Under the pieces are notes generated by a model. The model was not told where the DNA came from, ran no database searches, and saw nothing but the letters and a program-made list of their open reading frames with translations. A program made the position numbers and the translations under genes. Source: Lytechinus pictus (lineage: Eukaryota > Echinodermata > Echinoidea > Temnopleuroida > Toxopneustidae). Taken from it: a stretch of 64,000 bases of DNA. Position 1 is the stretch's first letter, and each line of letters starts with the position of its first letter. This document shows, piece by piece, positions 1-12,400 of this stretch. The stretch spans positions 9,285,103 through 9,349,102 of the forward strand of contig NC_087254.1 in assembly GCF_037042905.1 (NCBI RefSeq). The letters are read 5' to 3'.

Positions 1-2612
1 TACCTTATATTTCAGTGTTTAATAATTGAATGACAGATACAGAAATACAAAATACATGTACAAGTGTAAACCTGCCTGTTTCTGCTTGGGTAAAATGAAG
101 TTTATATACCAGCTCAAATTGAGTTTTAGATGAATCTTTCATTGTTTAATTTGCTTTAAAAAGAAAGGTACTCGTTTCTGTGTAAATGACAAGTCCAATA
201 ACTTGTGAATAACAAGGACGTTGGCATATTTTTAAAGGAAAATAACAGGGTTTTGATAAACTGTAACTTTGTTGCAGAGTTTTGATGAACTGTAACTTTC
301 CCAACACTAGGTGGCGCTCTTTCATGACAGCAACTTTCAGCATGGAGTGGCTGGTCTTTCAAATTATTTCAAACCTGACTGGTACCCTGGATGGTATCTA
401 TGATAATATTGAATTGGGACCACTTATTAATCTTTTTCTCAAACTCTAAATTTTTGATAATGTTGATTTTTTTCCCTCTTTTTTCCCCCATTGGTTGTCA
501 TGTTGTATCACTATCACAATTCATTCAATGTTATGCGATGAAAGAGTTCTTCGAAGTTAATAGCTAGTCTTAGGGTGCAGATCCTGATTGAAGCTTTGAT
601 CAACAAGTGGGTCTCCACACAAGACTAGCAGAAATACAGCTTGCTGTGAGAGGGACCTTCTGCACACAAGTCACTGTCAGGGGACTGTAGGCTGCAACAT
701 TCAGTCCACTTTCCTTGAGTGAAGGGTTTACACTTTACACAACTATTGTTTAATACTGTCCTCTGCATTATGGTCATGGCTATCTAATTACATTTTACAC
801 ATTATCTTCATATAACTTGCTGTTTCTTGAGATGAAGCTGTAATGTTTGCTTTCATCTCAGAGTGAAGCCAAGGTCTGAATGAAGATATCATTGCTTGTG
901 GCTTGCTCCTACTATAAAAAGGATGACTCTTCATTGGTTTTATGCTTGATTTAAGCCACTGATCACAGTGATGGCCCACTGAACACCACCACTCTCGTTG
1001 GCAACCCCTCCTCTGTCTCTTTTTATCTTCCTCCTTTTCTATCCATCTGAGATAGGATAAATGACACAGACATAATTCCATCCAATGAAAATGGGGGCAC
1101 GCTTGACTTGTTCAGCCCATCTCCGTATTAAAACCAAAAGACGTAAAAAGACTGAAGAGGATTTTTAAAAATAACCTCTCCATATCAAACCCGGCGCTGG
1201 ATCAATGAAATCGGTCAGACAAGTCGGGTAACGAGCGATAGATGACGCTACAGGACAACGCTCTCTACCACTTGAGTGGAAATGGTTTGTTTTGGGTGAT
1301 GAATTGGGGGGGAAAGAGGCGCCTCACGTTGAAAGCCAGAAGCACAGTAGAGCAACACTCTTGGGTCGTGCGCTCCATCTTCTCTTATCCTCTGTCTCCC
1401 TTGGTTTTCACCACCAACAACAACCCCCCCCCCCCCTACTATTTGGATGCCTTGTGCCAAGTTCCTCAGATTCTCTTTCCAGGCCTTTAAGTATTCAAGA
1501 ATCCATAGAATTGAAGTGCCTGCTTCTTCAACAGTGTGTACTCTGAGTAGATCGCTGGCTTGGGACACAAGATTTGTTTTGGTCTCCTTTCCAAATCCTT
1601 TTTGAATTTTTCCATCTGCAGTTGGATGTTGTAGTTGGCTAAATGGATCTCCATACACAAGGCAAACATTTGGGATCGGAGTTAGAATTATTCGCTGGAA
1701 CCAGGATATCTTTGTAGTAGCTATGTTGGAACTTAAATACTGTGGCTTTCCGATGTCTTTTGCAGTGATGTCAAAACACAGGCAACTTGTCACACTATTG
1801 TGTACCGATTTGCATTGATGCTCCATGTCTTTATATGAAGAGTGGGATATTGGATCTTTATGCAGAGGATAAAAGTAATTGTAGTGTGAACATAGCATGG
1901 CTACGACGACGACGTTGAGATAAACAAAAGCATCATTTGACTCTTGTCTCCGTTTATAATGGATGCATTCAACGGAACCATTTTAAAGTTGATTATATTA
2001 GTAATGAAGTATTTCGTCAGCAGGAATGGGACACAGAAAATATCTCCTAGGTGTTATCAATCATGTTGAATTATCTATTTTAGCTCCACTCTGGATGTCA
2101 CATGATTCAGCGACTGCATATTGTAAGTGAGAATGCCGCTGAAAATGATAGACGCTTCGTCAACTGCACCTTAAAACAGATTGCAGACGAATCTTTTTGG
2201 CTAGCCCAATACAACAAGAAGTCAAACTTGCTGACTAAAGAGTAATAAATATTGATAAATGCAGAATATGTACTTCTACATTACTTATCTTTTGTTTTTC
2301 TTTTATTGCAATGAATCTTGACAGGAAAGAATAGAAATGGCTAAAGCGAGGATGTGAATTTTCTTGAAGAATTTGTAGATATCATGATCGTAGATGCATG
2401 GCTTCTAGTTGATCTTCAAAAGCAGAATGGCTATGTAAAGTCAAGGTCACTTGAGCAAGTTCTTGTGAATTCCTGGTGATGAAGAGATTTTCGTTCTATG
2501 GTTATTATTCTACAGCTTTGATGCGTTTCAGCTCTCGTTTCTCATGCTGGAACAGCCTCTGCCCGTTAACAATTCTGCTTTTGGATGAACCTGTTGACTT
2601 TCCAAACTTTCA
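1..2612. other. 5' flank of the ANKFN1 homologue, no supported gene
   Basis: I see no convincing coding exon, RNA gene or transposon here. The stretch contains a C-run at about 1425-1437. It also contains a long minus-strand open frame at 1248-1898, listed separately. The promoter and 5' untranslated exons of the downstream gene may lie here or further upstream, but I cannot point to a specific core promoter. Confidence 0.5.
1248..1898 (-). CDS. Unrecognised 216-residue open frame (doubtful)
   Basis: An ATG-initiated minus-strand frame of 216 codons. The protein has no domain I recognise. It includes a glycine/valine run (GGGGVVVGG) encoded by the C-rich stretch near 1425-1437, which suggests non-coding sequence read by chance. 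Its length is unusual for DNA this AT-rich, so it is recorded, but no splice partners or family motifs support it. Confidence 0.12.
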   Translation of the reverse strand: MLCSHYNYFYPLHKDPISHSSYKDMEHQCKSVHNSVTSCLCFDITAKDIGKPQYLSSNIATTKISWFQRIILTPIPNVCLVYGDPFSQLQHPTADGKIQKGFGKETKTNLVSQASDLLRVHTVEEAGTSILWILEYLKAWKENLRNLAQGIQIVGGGGVVVGGENQGRQRIREDGAHDPRVLLYCASGFQREAPLSPPIHHPKQTISTQVVESVVL

Positions 2613-2736
2613 ATGCCAGAGCACAACTTGCATCCGGTATTCTTCAACGGTCGCTGGCCAGCATCAAGGCATGAGATGAGCTTTCACAAGAAGAAACCCA
2701 AGAAACTCATCCCTCCCGCCATCATGATAGCACCAT
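2613..2736 (+). CDS. ANKFN1: ANKFN1 homologue, coding exon 1 (probable start)
   Basis: Reads from an ATG at 2613 with an in-frame stop just upstream at 2595-2597. It contains MSFHKKKPKKLIPPAIMIAP and ends at a GTGAGT donor after the first base of a codon. Exon 2 supplies the other two bases. A second in-frame ATG at 2676 has a better initiation context (G at -3). An AG at 2618-2619 could instead be an acceptor, so the true N-terminus may lie upstream. The basic Lys-rich start is compatible with an ANKFN1 N-terminus but is not diagnostic. Confidence 0.6.
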
Positions 2737-4295
2737 GTGAGTTTCAACTGATTTGTAGGAAAAACAGTTTCATCTGCTTAATAGAATATATTTTGAATCA
2801 TGGTGAATTTTCTCATTTCATAATATTCTTGTAGCATATAGGAAAGGCCAATGGTTGAAGTGGTATGTAGCATTATAGTCAAATGTTAAAGTGAAAATCA
2901 TATATCTGAGATGATGCATTTTTCACTGTTTTGTTTTATTGCATTAGTGAAGAAATCTAGTTTTATACGACAAGGCTTGCAGGCAAAAATGTTTTGAGTG
3001 GGAAGAGAGAGAGAGAGAGCGAAAAAATGTCCCATACCGGTACCAAACATTTTATCAAAATCAGATATGAAATAAAAGTTATAGGACATTTTAAGATATC
3101 ATTCATTCACTATTTCTTTTGTATTTTACTAATTTTTGCATATTTGCCATTAAGGGGGACTCCTAATCAAATCTTAATAGGTTACAATAATGACAATCCC
3201 ACCTATTGAGGGAGGACTCAAACTTTGTTTGCCATTATCATGAGGAGAAAATTAAAACATTTCATATAATGAAATACAAAAGAAATAATGGGTGACGTCA
3301 TCACTTTCTTTGCAAACTGACCGGAATATGCATCTAACTATTCTGTGAAATTGAAAAAAAAAACTTTAAAAATTTCATAACTTTCTTATGTCACATCATC
3401 TGATTTTGAGGAAATTTGCAGCATTAAGCTTTTTTTTTTAATCTATGCAAATCAACTATTTCGAGTGAAGTCCCTCTTAAAGGATGTTTCCTCATATCAT
3501 TGCCAACAATTTCTTTCAGAGTTGATAAAAGAGCCGGTTGACTGTGTTCAAACGCTACATGCTCCCCCACTCTGTCGCCGGCAGCCACATGGCCAGCCTT
3601 GTGTGAAATTAAAAAGTCAATACGAGAGTAGACAGGATGGGGAGCCTTGGCATCCATTTTGAACTTGGGGAGTGTAATGGACTACAACTTCACACTTGTT
3701 AGAACATCATGAAATGTAGATTCCCCTCCATCAAATTCTATATGATCATTTCACTATAGCATCAATCATTCCAGGAGTGGTCTTGACGTCATAATGTAGC
3801 TCGAAGTGTTGAAAAGAACAATCTCCAAGCTCTACTAATTTGAAAAGAAAGTTATCAAACGTGCACCCTGTATTCGTCTTCACAGGTATTGGGATTCAAG
3901 ACACTGGACTACATGCTCAATTGAAATCCAACTATGATCATTAAAAATGACAGGAAGGGGGGGGGGGGCTCTTTTGTTTTGATCAGGAATTCCAGTTAAC
4001 ATCATTGTGAGGATTATTTATGATAAAGTTTCCTTGGTCCTAAAAATGGTATAGTTTATAGAATATCAAGAAACTGACAAAAGGTTAAAAACTAATTAAA
4101 GTATACTTTAAATCACAAAGGACGGAAAGCTGAAAAAAGGTGGAAAAGGGACAGAGAAGTGAAAACATTTTCCGTCCTTTTCAAAGAAGTTGTCACTCCT
4201 TGACCCTTTTTAGGGGTGATTAATCCCTTTCCATCTTCCCTTTTTGTATAATTATGATAATAATAAAAATAACAATAATAATGATGATAATAATA

Positions 4296-4327
<32 letters not shown>

Positions 4328-6009
4328 AATACTGATAATAATAATAATAATAAAAATAATAGTGATAATAGTAATGATGATGATGATGATAATGATATCA
4401 CTAATAATAATATAAGAGGGGAAAGGTAAAGTATTTGAGAATTTCCATCTTTATCAAGATTATCCTTCCATTAGTCTCACATATATTTGCTTTATTAACT
4501 TAATTCCTTCTTTGGCGAAAAACGTCTATTCCTGAGACTACTGTGATTAATTTAGGGGGTCCATTTTTTGAGATTACCCCAGACGTCTATGCCATTATGG
4601 GTATAGAGAAGAGTAATGAGGATTATTATAGTAAGTTAATGATATGATTCATCATATGCCGTCATTTGCCAGGTTTTCCCCCTTGTGGTCGCTTAACCCC
4701 ATTTTCCACCAAACATTACTATTTTAATAATCTTATTTTAAATTGGTTACCCTCATTTCATTTTGTTTTAGTATAGTTGTTATGGAAGTTGGTTGGGAAT
4801 AGATGCAATTGTGAGCAAAGGCTTCTTCTGTTTTTCTATTTTCCCTTCAAATTCACATTGGCAGGTCATTAATAGTATAGTTTCTAACATGCTATCTGAG
4901 CAACTTTTACACACAACTTTGACATTCATCAGATCAAGTTGGAATTCTATGTGTGCTGTGCGTTCTATAGTTGAAATCCTGTGTGTATTTGGCCTTCAGA
5001 ATGACGGTGATAAGGACCATTGATGCTGCATTTGTGATCTAACCCTTCCCGATGCCTCATATGATCTGTAACCCAGTTCTTTTGCTCATCAATGATTCAC
5101 AAAATGAACACTTAATGTGTTAAATAGTTACGATGACCTGCGATAAATCAAATGTCAGCGGGGCACTAGAAGACTTCGCTTGTTCAAAACTGTGTAATTA
5201 ATGACTTCATTGAAGGAGGGGGGGGGGGGGGGAATACACGTATCGTGCCATGTATGGTATCTCAACTACAAAAATGAAGGGTAGAAAGAGATGAGAGCAC
5301 CCAAGTACATATTTTGTCAAATTTTCTAATAGAAATTTCAAAAGGGGGTAAAGGCAGTGTAAGCAATTCAAATGACTTTATGGACGACACAAATTGATGT
5401 ATCATGCCATGTATGGCATCACGACTTCAAAAATGTAAGAGTAGAAAGTAAAATGGAGCAAAGGGGCCTAAGTACGTGTTTCCTATTGTTTTCCATAGAA
5501 ACTGCTGAAGGGGTAAAGCCAGGCAGGGCTAATGAATGGTTTAATTAGAATTTTGCATTTAGCATTTGTGCACTATATTTCTGAAAGATATATGATCCGT
5601 GTCAGCTAGAAAGAGTGAGATATGGAATGGAAATTGTAGATAATTTCCTGATTAGTTGTATGCATGAGCTGTGAAGCAGCCAATGGTAAGATAAGCATGA
5701 AGTAGAATGACTGCAGTGAGCCCTACTTATGCCAAAGAGGATGATGATGAGGAGGAGGAGGAGGATGATGGTGATGGTGATGATGAAAAGGATTGTGAAT
5801 GTGCTGACCATGATGAGGATGGTGAGTGTACTGTAGTAATGTTGATGACAATGATGGTGGTGAAGGTGATGATGAAGATGGTGATGGTGATGATCAAGAA
5901 TAGATGATGATAATTATGGTGATGGTGACGATGAAGGTGATGGTGACAGTGGTGAAGAAGGTGACGATGATGTTGGTGGTGGTAGTGTTGGTGATGATAG
6001 TGATGGTGG

Positions 6010-6040
<31 letters not shown>

Positions 6041-9000
6041 GATGGTGGTGATGATGGTGATGATGATGGTGGTGGTGGTGGACCCACCGTGGTGGTGGTG
6101 GTGATGGTGATGATGATGATGATGAGGAGGAGGAGGATGGTGATGATGATGATGGTGGTGGTGGTGGTGATGATGATGATGATGATGATGGTGATCATGA
6201 TGATGATGGTGGTGGTGATGATAAAGATCATCATGACAGTCATTGTGATGATGATAATCATAATAAAAGCATTAATGCTACTTATGATGATGATGTGACA
6301 ATGTTTATGATGATAATGGTACTGATGAAGGTCGACACTGACAAAGATATTGTTGAAATGATCATGATGATTATGGCGATGATGTATTTGAAAAGTATGA
6401 AGAAAAACTTTTGCTTAGCAGTTCTGACGTATTACTGATTGCATAGTAAAGAAAATGCATGCACGCCATGAAAACTGACGTCACGATCACTAGCGATTGA
6501 TTTTCATAATCTGTTGATATTTCCGTACAAGTACAACCCTCCAAACTTCATCAGACATAATATTTCATCCTCAACCTCATAAATAATTCTCTCATACTAG
6601 GCAATGACCCAATCGGAAAAGAGCTTTAGCATCAGATCTGCTGGGAATTGATTTTTATTCGACGGTTTGTGTTTTGTTTTATTTATACCCTGATCCTCCG
6701 TCACAAGCCATCATTAGGAAATGAATATTTCATGTCGGTCACGCTGTGACGTGTCTGGCTGTTACCCCCTATTATTCCGTTGTGATGATAAGAGTTGCGA
6801 AATTCCTGCAGACTCGATGCGGGGGATGTCCATGTGCAGGGGGAAAGTGGTTAAGAATGTGTATTCTCGTTTCTCCCTATGAATGAATTATTTCATCAGT
6901 TTCTTATCTATATTTATGGACGTCTGCTCCAGTTTCCTTCCCATTCAAGATGAATCCATTTGGGAAAATAAAATTATAAATTAAATGTGTTAATGGGAGT
7001 GTAATGTAGGCTAACATGATTACCAATGAATGCTCTTTATTTAGCTGTTAATTCCTGGGAGGATTTTACGCCTAACTATAGCATCACTAATTGTCCGTAA
7101 GCACTTGATCTCTTAAACCACTGATGGTTGAAGTGGAAAGAAGTTGTCGGAAAGAAGGTAACGAATCACCAGGGAAATGAAGCTGCTTTTGATAAATGCT
7201 TTTTTTTTGCATCTATGACTTCATCCATATGGTAGACTGCACATTCATTTTACCTCCTTTAGGCTTAAATTTGGAAATTTCATGAAGAAGGCGTGCCCTT
7301 TGATGAGATTATGAACATATAAGAGGAGTTTATTCTCTTGCTTTCTTGCTGATAAAATAATGTTATTTATTTTTCTACATGTTCCATGCATCTTTGATAG
7401 GGAAGTCTATCATTAAGCTGACACAGAAAAAAATGAGTCAATTTTTTTAGAGAATATATTATTACCAATTACAAACAAGAAAATTCTATTCAGGTTGTGA
7501 CTGAATAAAGACAAATCTGACAACCTGGTATATATTTTTCTCTATTATCTTTACTCTATGTGTATCTTTCTGTGGTGTACAGATTTGGGGCACTTGGCCC
7601 CCCAAAAAAATTTCATGACCAAGAAAAAAAAAGTGAAGAATAGGAAAGAGAGAAGGGTGAAATATTACATTTTCTGAATATTATGTCAAAATCTATCGCA
7701 AAGTTGGATTTTTATAATTAAAAAAAAAATGGAATTTTTGCTGGCTCGCTTAGCTCACTCACAAGTTTTTTCTAACTTTTTTCCCGACACACCATATCTG
7801 GCCCCCTCAAATTTTTTGGCTCATTACGCCGCTGGTATTTTTTCATTTTACTTCATGATGATCCACCATTCCACCAGCAGTAAGGGGGTAATTAAGAATG
7901 GAAATTCTGTGCATCATTTGTAAGAATAGATTCTTGTTTTTTATTCATGCATAGCTTGCCTAAAGATTTCTAAGTATATAGGAATCTGATACCTGTATAT
8001 TCCTGCTTGCAAACTCAAGAGGATTATTCATGAATTATTCAGATAAATAATTCCTAATTAAAAACACAGTAAATACGCCTGATGGTGGTGTTGTTTTCTG
8101 TTTACGAATGCTTCACCCGACCACGCGTCATAATCAAGGCTAGGGCTGAACATCATGACAGAACTAAAAAGTGGCTTTCATACCAACTCGATCAGAAAAT
8201 ATCAGGTATTTTTTGCAGTGCGAAAGCAAATTACTTGAAATGTTCCTAAAAGAAAATACCTGTGAATAAGAGGTACTTGTCAAATGTACAAGAAGTACGA
8301 GAATTTTCCCATCTGGGCCAATGAGCTGGGCGGGCACTGCAGGGCACTTGGGTCGCTAGATAACAGAATAGTAAATGCATAGGCTTTAATAGGAGAAAAT
8401 TATGATTTGTTTACAAATTTTCGGCATTACTCCTATTTGTTTAAGATCGGTATGCTCGATCTGTAATGAAAATCATAAGTCAGAAAAAATTGGAACCAGT
8501 GGAATTTGAACCTGCCATCTACTGCTTTCCAGGCAGCGACTTAACCACCAGGCTATTCTGGTTCACGGCTAAGCCACGATGAACTGGAATTCAAATACCC
8601 TCGATCCTCTTCTTTCTGACTCGTTACTATCCGACTCGTTATTATCCGAATGCCGTCCGCCGTGGACAATAGATAGTAAATGAAGAGGCTTTAATAGGAG
8701 AAAATTATAATTTGTTTACAAATTTTCGGAATTGCTCCTATTTGTTTAAGATCGGTATGCTCGATCTGTAATGAAAATCATAAGTCAGAAAAAGTCAGGT
8801 TTGAATTTGTCTACTGCTTGGAAACTAATGTGCATGCTAATAACTTTCCGGACTTACCCCAAAATCTGAGAGTCGGGATGTAGGAAATAATCATCAGGTA
8901 TTGAGTCCTGAATAAGTAGGTGTTCATGACTTTCCCAGTATGTTTGGAGATCGAGTCGGTGTGAGAGCACCTACTGTGTTCGCTCTGTATCGCAACGTGA

Positions 9001-9380
9001 ACCTGAGAAGCTATCTCTGTCATCAGATATGTAGATTGTACTTGTTATTCAAAATCTTTGTCCTTGATAGGTGCCAAAGTGGGGGGTGATTTGAATATCA
9101 TGTAAAGATCACTGAGGCTTCCGTACTACTGTGATGAAATTTGTATCTTGTGGAACCACTTCTAGTGATGAATAATTCGGGAGAGATAGAGTTACGGGTT
9201 GTTGTAGTCGATAGAATGGCGAATAAATGCAACCATGCTATTATGCCAATGAAAGATGTCATATCAGTAACTGATGACGATGACTTCGCTGTTCTTTGTG
9301 AAAGTGCTTATTGTAGTGGCAGTGATGATGATGATGATGGTGGTGGTGGTAGTGATGATAATGATGATGATGGTGATGAC

Positions 9381-9413
<33 letters not shown>

Positions 9414-12400
9414 GGTAATGATGATGATGATAATGATTATGATGATAGTGAGCATGATTTGGTGATGATAGCAGTGATGATAGTATAGTTGATAGTATTT
9501 GTTCTGATGATAACATACCAGTAATCTAGATGTAAAGTTACTAAATCAGTGATTGAATGAATGAAAACATTGACATAAAAGTTGCCCCTGATAGTATTTG
9601 TTCTGATGATAACATACCAGTAATCTAGATGTAAAGTTACTAAATCAGTGATTGAATGAATGAAAACATTGACATAAAAGTTGCCCCTGATAGTATTTGT
9701 TCTGATGATAACATACCAGTAATCTAGATGTAAAGTTACTAAATCAGTGATTGAATGAATGAAAACATTGACATAAAAGTTGTCTCTGAAAGAATAAAAT
9801 TTCCTTTAAAATATTTTTAAAGCAAATAAATGATAGAATATCACCACAAGAATAACCTGTCACATTGCCACCATTTTTATTATGGGTGACTACAGACTTC
9901 CAATGCTCATAAATTTTCTCTAAATGCAGCTTTGAATTATAGCACACCTAAATTTTAGTCTAAATCAAGGAGGGTTTTTTGTTTTGTTTTTAGGTGCTGC
10001 TTGGAGGTTAGAAGATGATGAGGAGGGGTACCTACCACCGACGCCAAGCCTAGAGGACACACCCTTCTCTCAAACCTCATCACAGCTATACTACCCGGTA
10101 CCACCAAGACCTACAGTAAGCAGTCAATATTATAAAAATAATGCACAACATCAAGGGCATTAGTAAGATTATATGCACTCATTTTAGTACACCCAATGCA
10201 TTGTCAAAGGCACTCGGTATTATACCAACACCTTCCATTTATCTGGGGGGTGTTTCACTAAGAATGGAGTTGCACGTAAATGCCTACATGTAGTTGCACG
10301 CGGTATAAAAGGCATGACCGCATTGGTCATGCCAAGAGGATGCGCACTACTGCGTATCGATCAATAAGATTGCACGTTGCATATCATGTACGCGACGGCA
10401 TTTAAATGCGACTCTAAATATTAAAGTCATACTTGAATCTTTGTGACTCACCCCCCTGAACTATTACATAATTTTAATCTATTTTTTTTTATATCTGAAA
10501 ATACTTAAAAATACTTTTATTAAACATTTATTCTTTGGTTTTTTATTTTAGAAATATGACCACGTGTGTAAACAAGTATTTTGTATCATACCCAAACCCT
10601 CTAATATTTTGACACATTTCTCAGACCCCAGAGACAGACAGAGTCAGGACAAGCAACAGCAATGGAGGTTTGGCCAAGTTGGCGCGCCGACTTAGCCAGA
10701 GGGGGGAAAGGAGAGAGCGAGGGGAGAAGCTTCCATGCAGACAACGCTCTGTTAGTGTCGACAGGTCAGTGAACACCCCTTTGGTGTAAAATGAACCATT
10801 CCCTGTACCTTCTTTGAGGTGAATTTTGTAGCAAAGCACATTTTATTTGCAATAATACACAATATAATAAACACTATTTATCCCTCATGCACAATGAAAT
10901 CATGGACACCCCTTTTTGCAAATGTATCAGTCCACTTGTGTGTGGAACATACACTGCATCAATGTACTGCATTTCTGTTGGTGTTCTGGTTATAAAACTT
11001 TCAGCCAATCACACACCTTTACACACTAAAGGGGCTATTATGGAGACCTACACTGGGAAATCCAGACCCTTTTATGCAATACAAAATGGACTTATGTGAA
11101 CAATATGTTATTTTTCATTCCTTATGTAATGTAAATATTTTTTATAATTATCTCAATTCCATTATTGTTTGGTGCATTAGTTTGTGATCGCTTGTTGCAT
11201 GGAGTGATTATTTTGCATCACCCTTATTCATTGTTATAATTTCATGCTTTTTGTCTATGTAGTTTCCAAAAATATCTCTTGGCTTTTCCGAAATAAAATC
11301 ATCTTATTTTATGAATTAGCAGAATGAAATTTATCTAGATTATATCTACAGATAAACACCCCCAAATCTAATTCTGTGTGAAATATTTTTGTTCAAGGGT
11401 ACTGATTTTTAAAGATGACATTATATTCAATCGGCTTGCTACCAAGTATTAATTAAGCAGTAGATTTGCGATGTCTAGTTCGCAATTTCGCCATATCTTC
11501 ACTCAAATCTCAGTGCCTGAAGTCTTTTGTAGTAGCCGGTGAATGCCAACTGATCAGAATATTGATAAAACCCATTGAAAACGGTCTCATCTCACCTCCC
11601 ACAGGAAATATATTATTCAAGTAGGTTAGATAAAACAAACTAAGGGCGTATGGTAATGTTTGATTAATGCTTCATCCTACCAGTATTTTTTATATCAGTT
11701 AGAATATGTGATGAGAAGATTGTAATCATTTATATACAGGCAACATAATCTGATATATTGAGATACTAATAGTCGATCCATCAGCTAATGAACATACTGT
11801 TTGTAAGAGAGAGTATTCTAGATCGAGGCATCATGATCGTCAGACCAATAAATGAGAGATACTTTTCAGCTCTCCCGAAGCACACGAAATCAGTAATGTG
11901 TCCTCGCTAATGTGGATTTTAAGAATCATTCAAAATTTGGATACAGGTTATTTCAGCTCCCCATAATGACGATGATTCAGAGACATTCGTGAATGTCTCC
12001 AGATGTTACTTGTGTTGTGACAATTCATTAGACAATACTCTACTGTACTTAATATACTGATGACCTCGAGAGATACCGTAGCAGAAATTGAAATTACTCT
12101 TCCTGAATTCTGAAAACTTAAATATTGACTTTTATGAGTCTCATGCTTCATTCAGTGGATATTGGAATTAATTTGATTTTGTATCGTGAAAATGTACCGA
12201 TAGAAACTCTATTTTGGTGAAAATTGATGTGAACAAACCTTTTTTCAAATCCTGCTTGTAGCTGCTCTCATATGGCTGCCCTTGCATGCTAGAATACTTT
12301 TACACTATTATGATTTGGCTTGCATTCTATGAGTTTACTCCAGTACATTTTCTTAAGTTGGGAATGAAATTTCTGTTTGAGCATGATGTCCGTTATCGTT

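Larger units (their letters stand above)
2737..9993 (+). other. Intron 1 (7.3 kb)
   Basis: Contains a degraded TTAA-family palindrome (3040-3480), GAT/TAA trinucleotide tracts, a diverged tandem duplication (5235-5530), a tRNA-like/SINE cluster (8370-8793) and a triple 99-bp repeat (9490-9786). The stretches 6420-7560 and 7930-8340 look non-repetitive. The latter has TAATTA-type sites and could be regulatory, but nothing proves it. Confidence 0.6.

Noticed and set aside
3150..3476. Separate small element bounded by TTAA at 3150 and 3477
   Set aside because: The family copy at 50227-50829 shows matching sequence extending left to about 3040, so the internal TTAA is probably coincidental.
5904..6298. 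Met/Val- or Ile/Pro-rich proteins over the GAT tract
   Set aside because: All frames are generated by trinucleotide repeats on both strands.
9490..9786. CRISPR-like array
   Set aside because: Units are contiguous 99-bp repeats with no spacers, in a eukaryotic intron.
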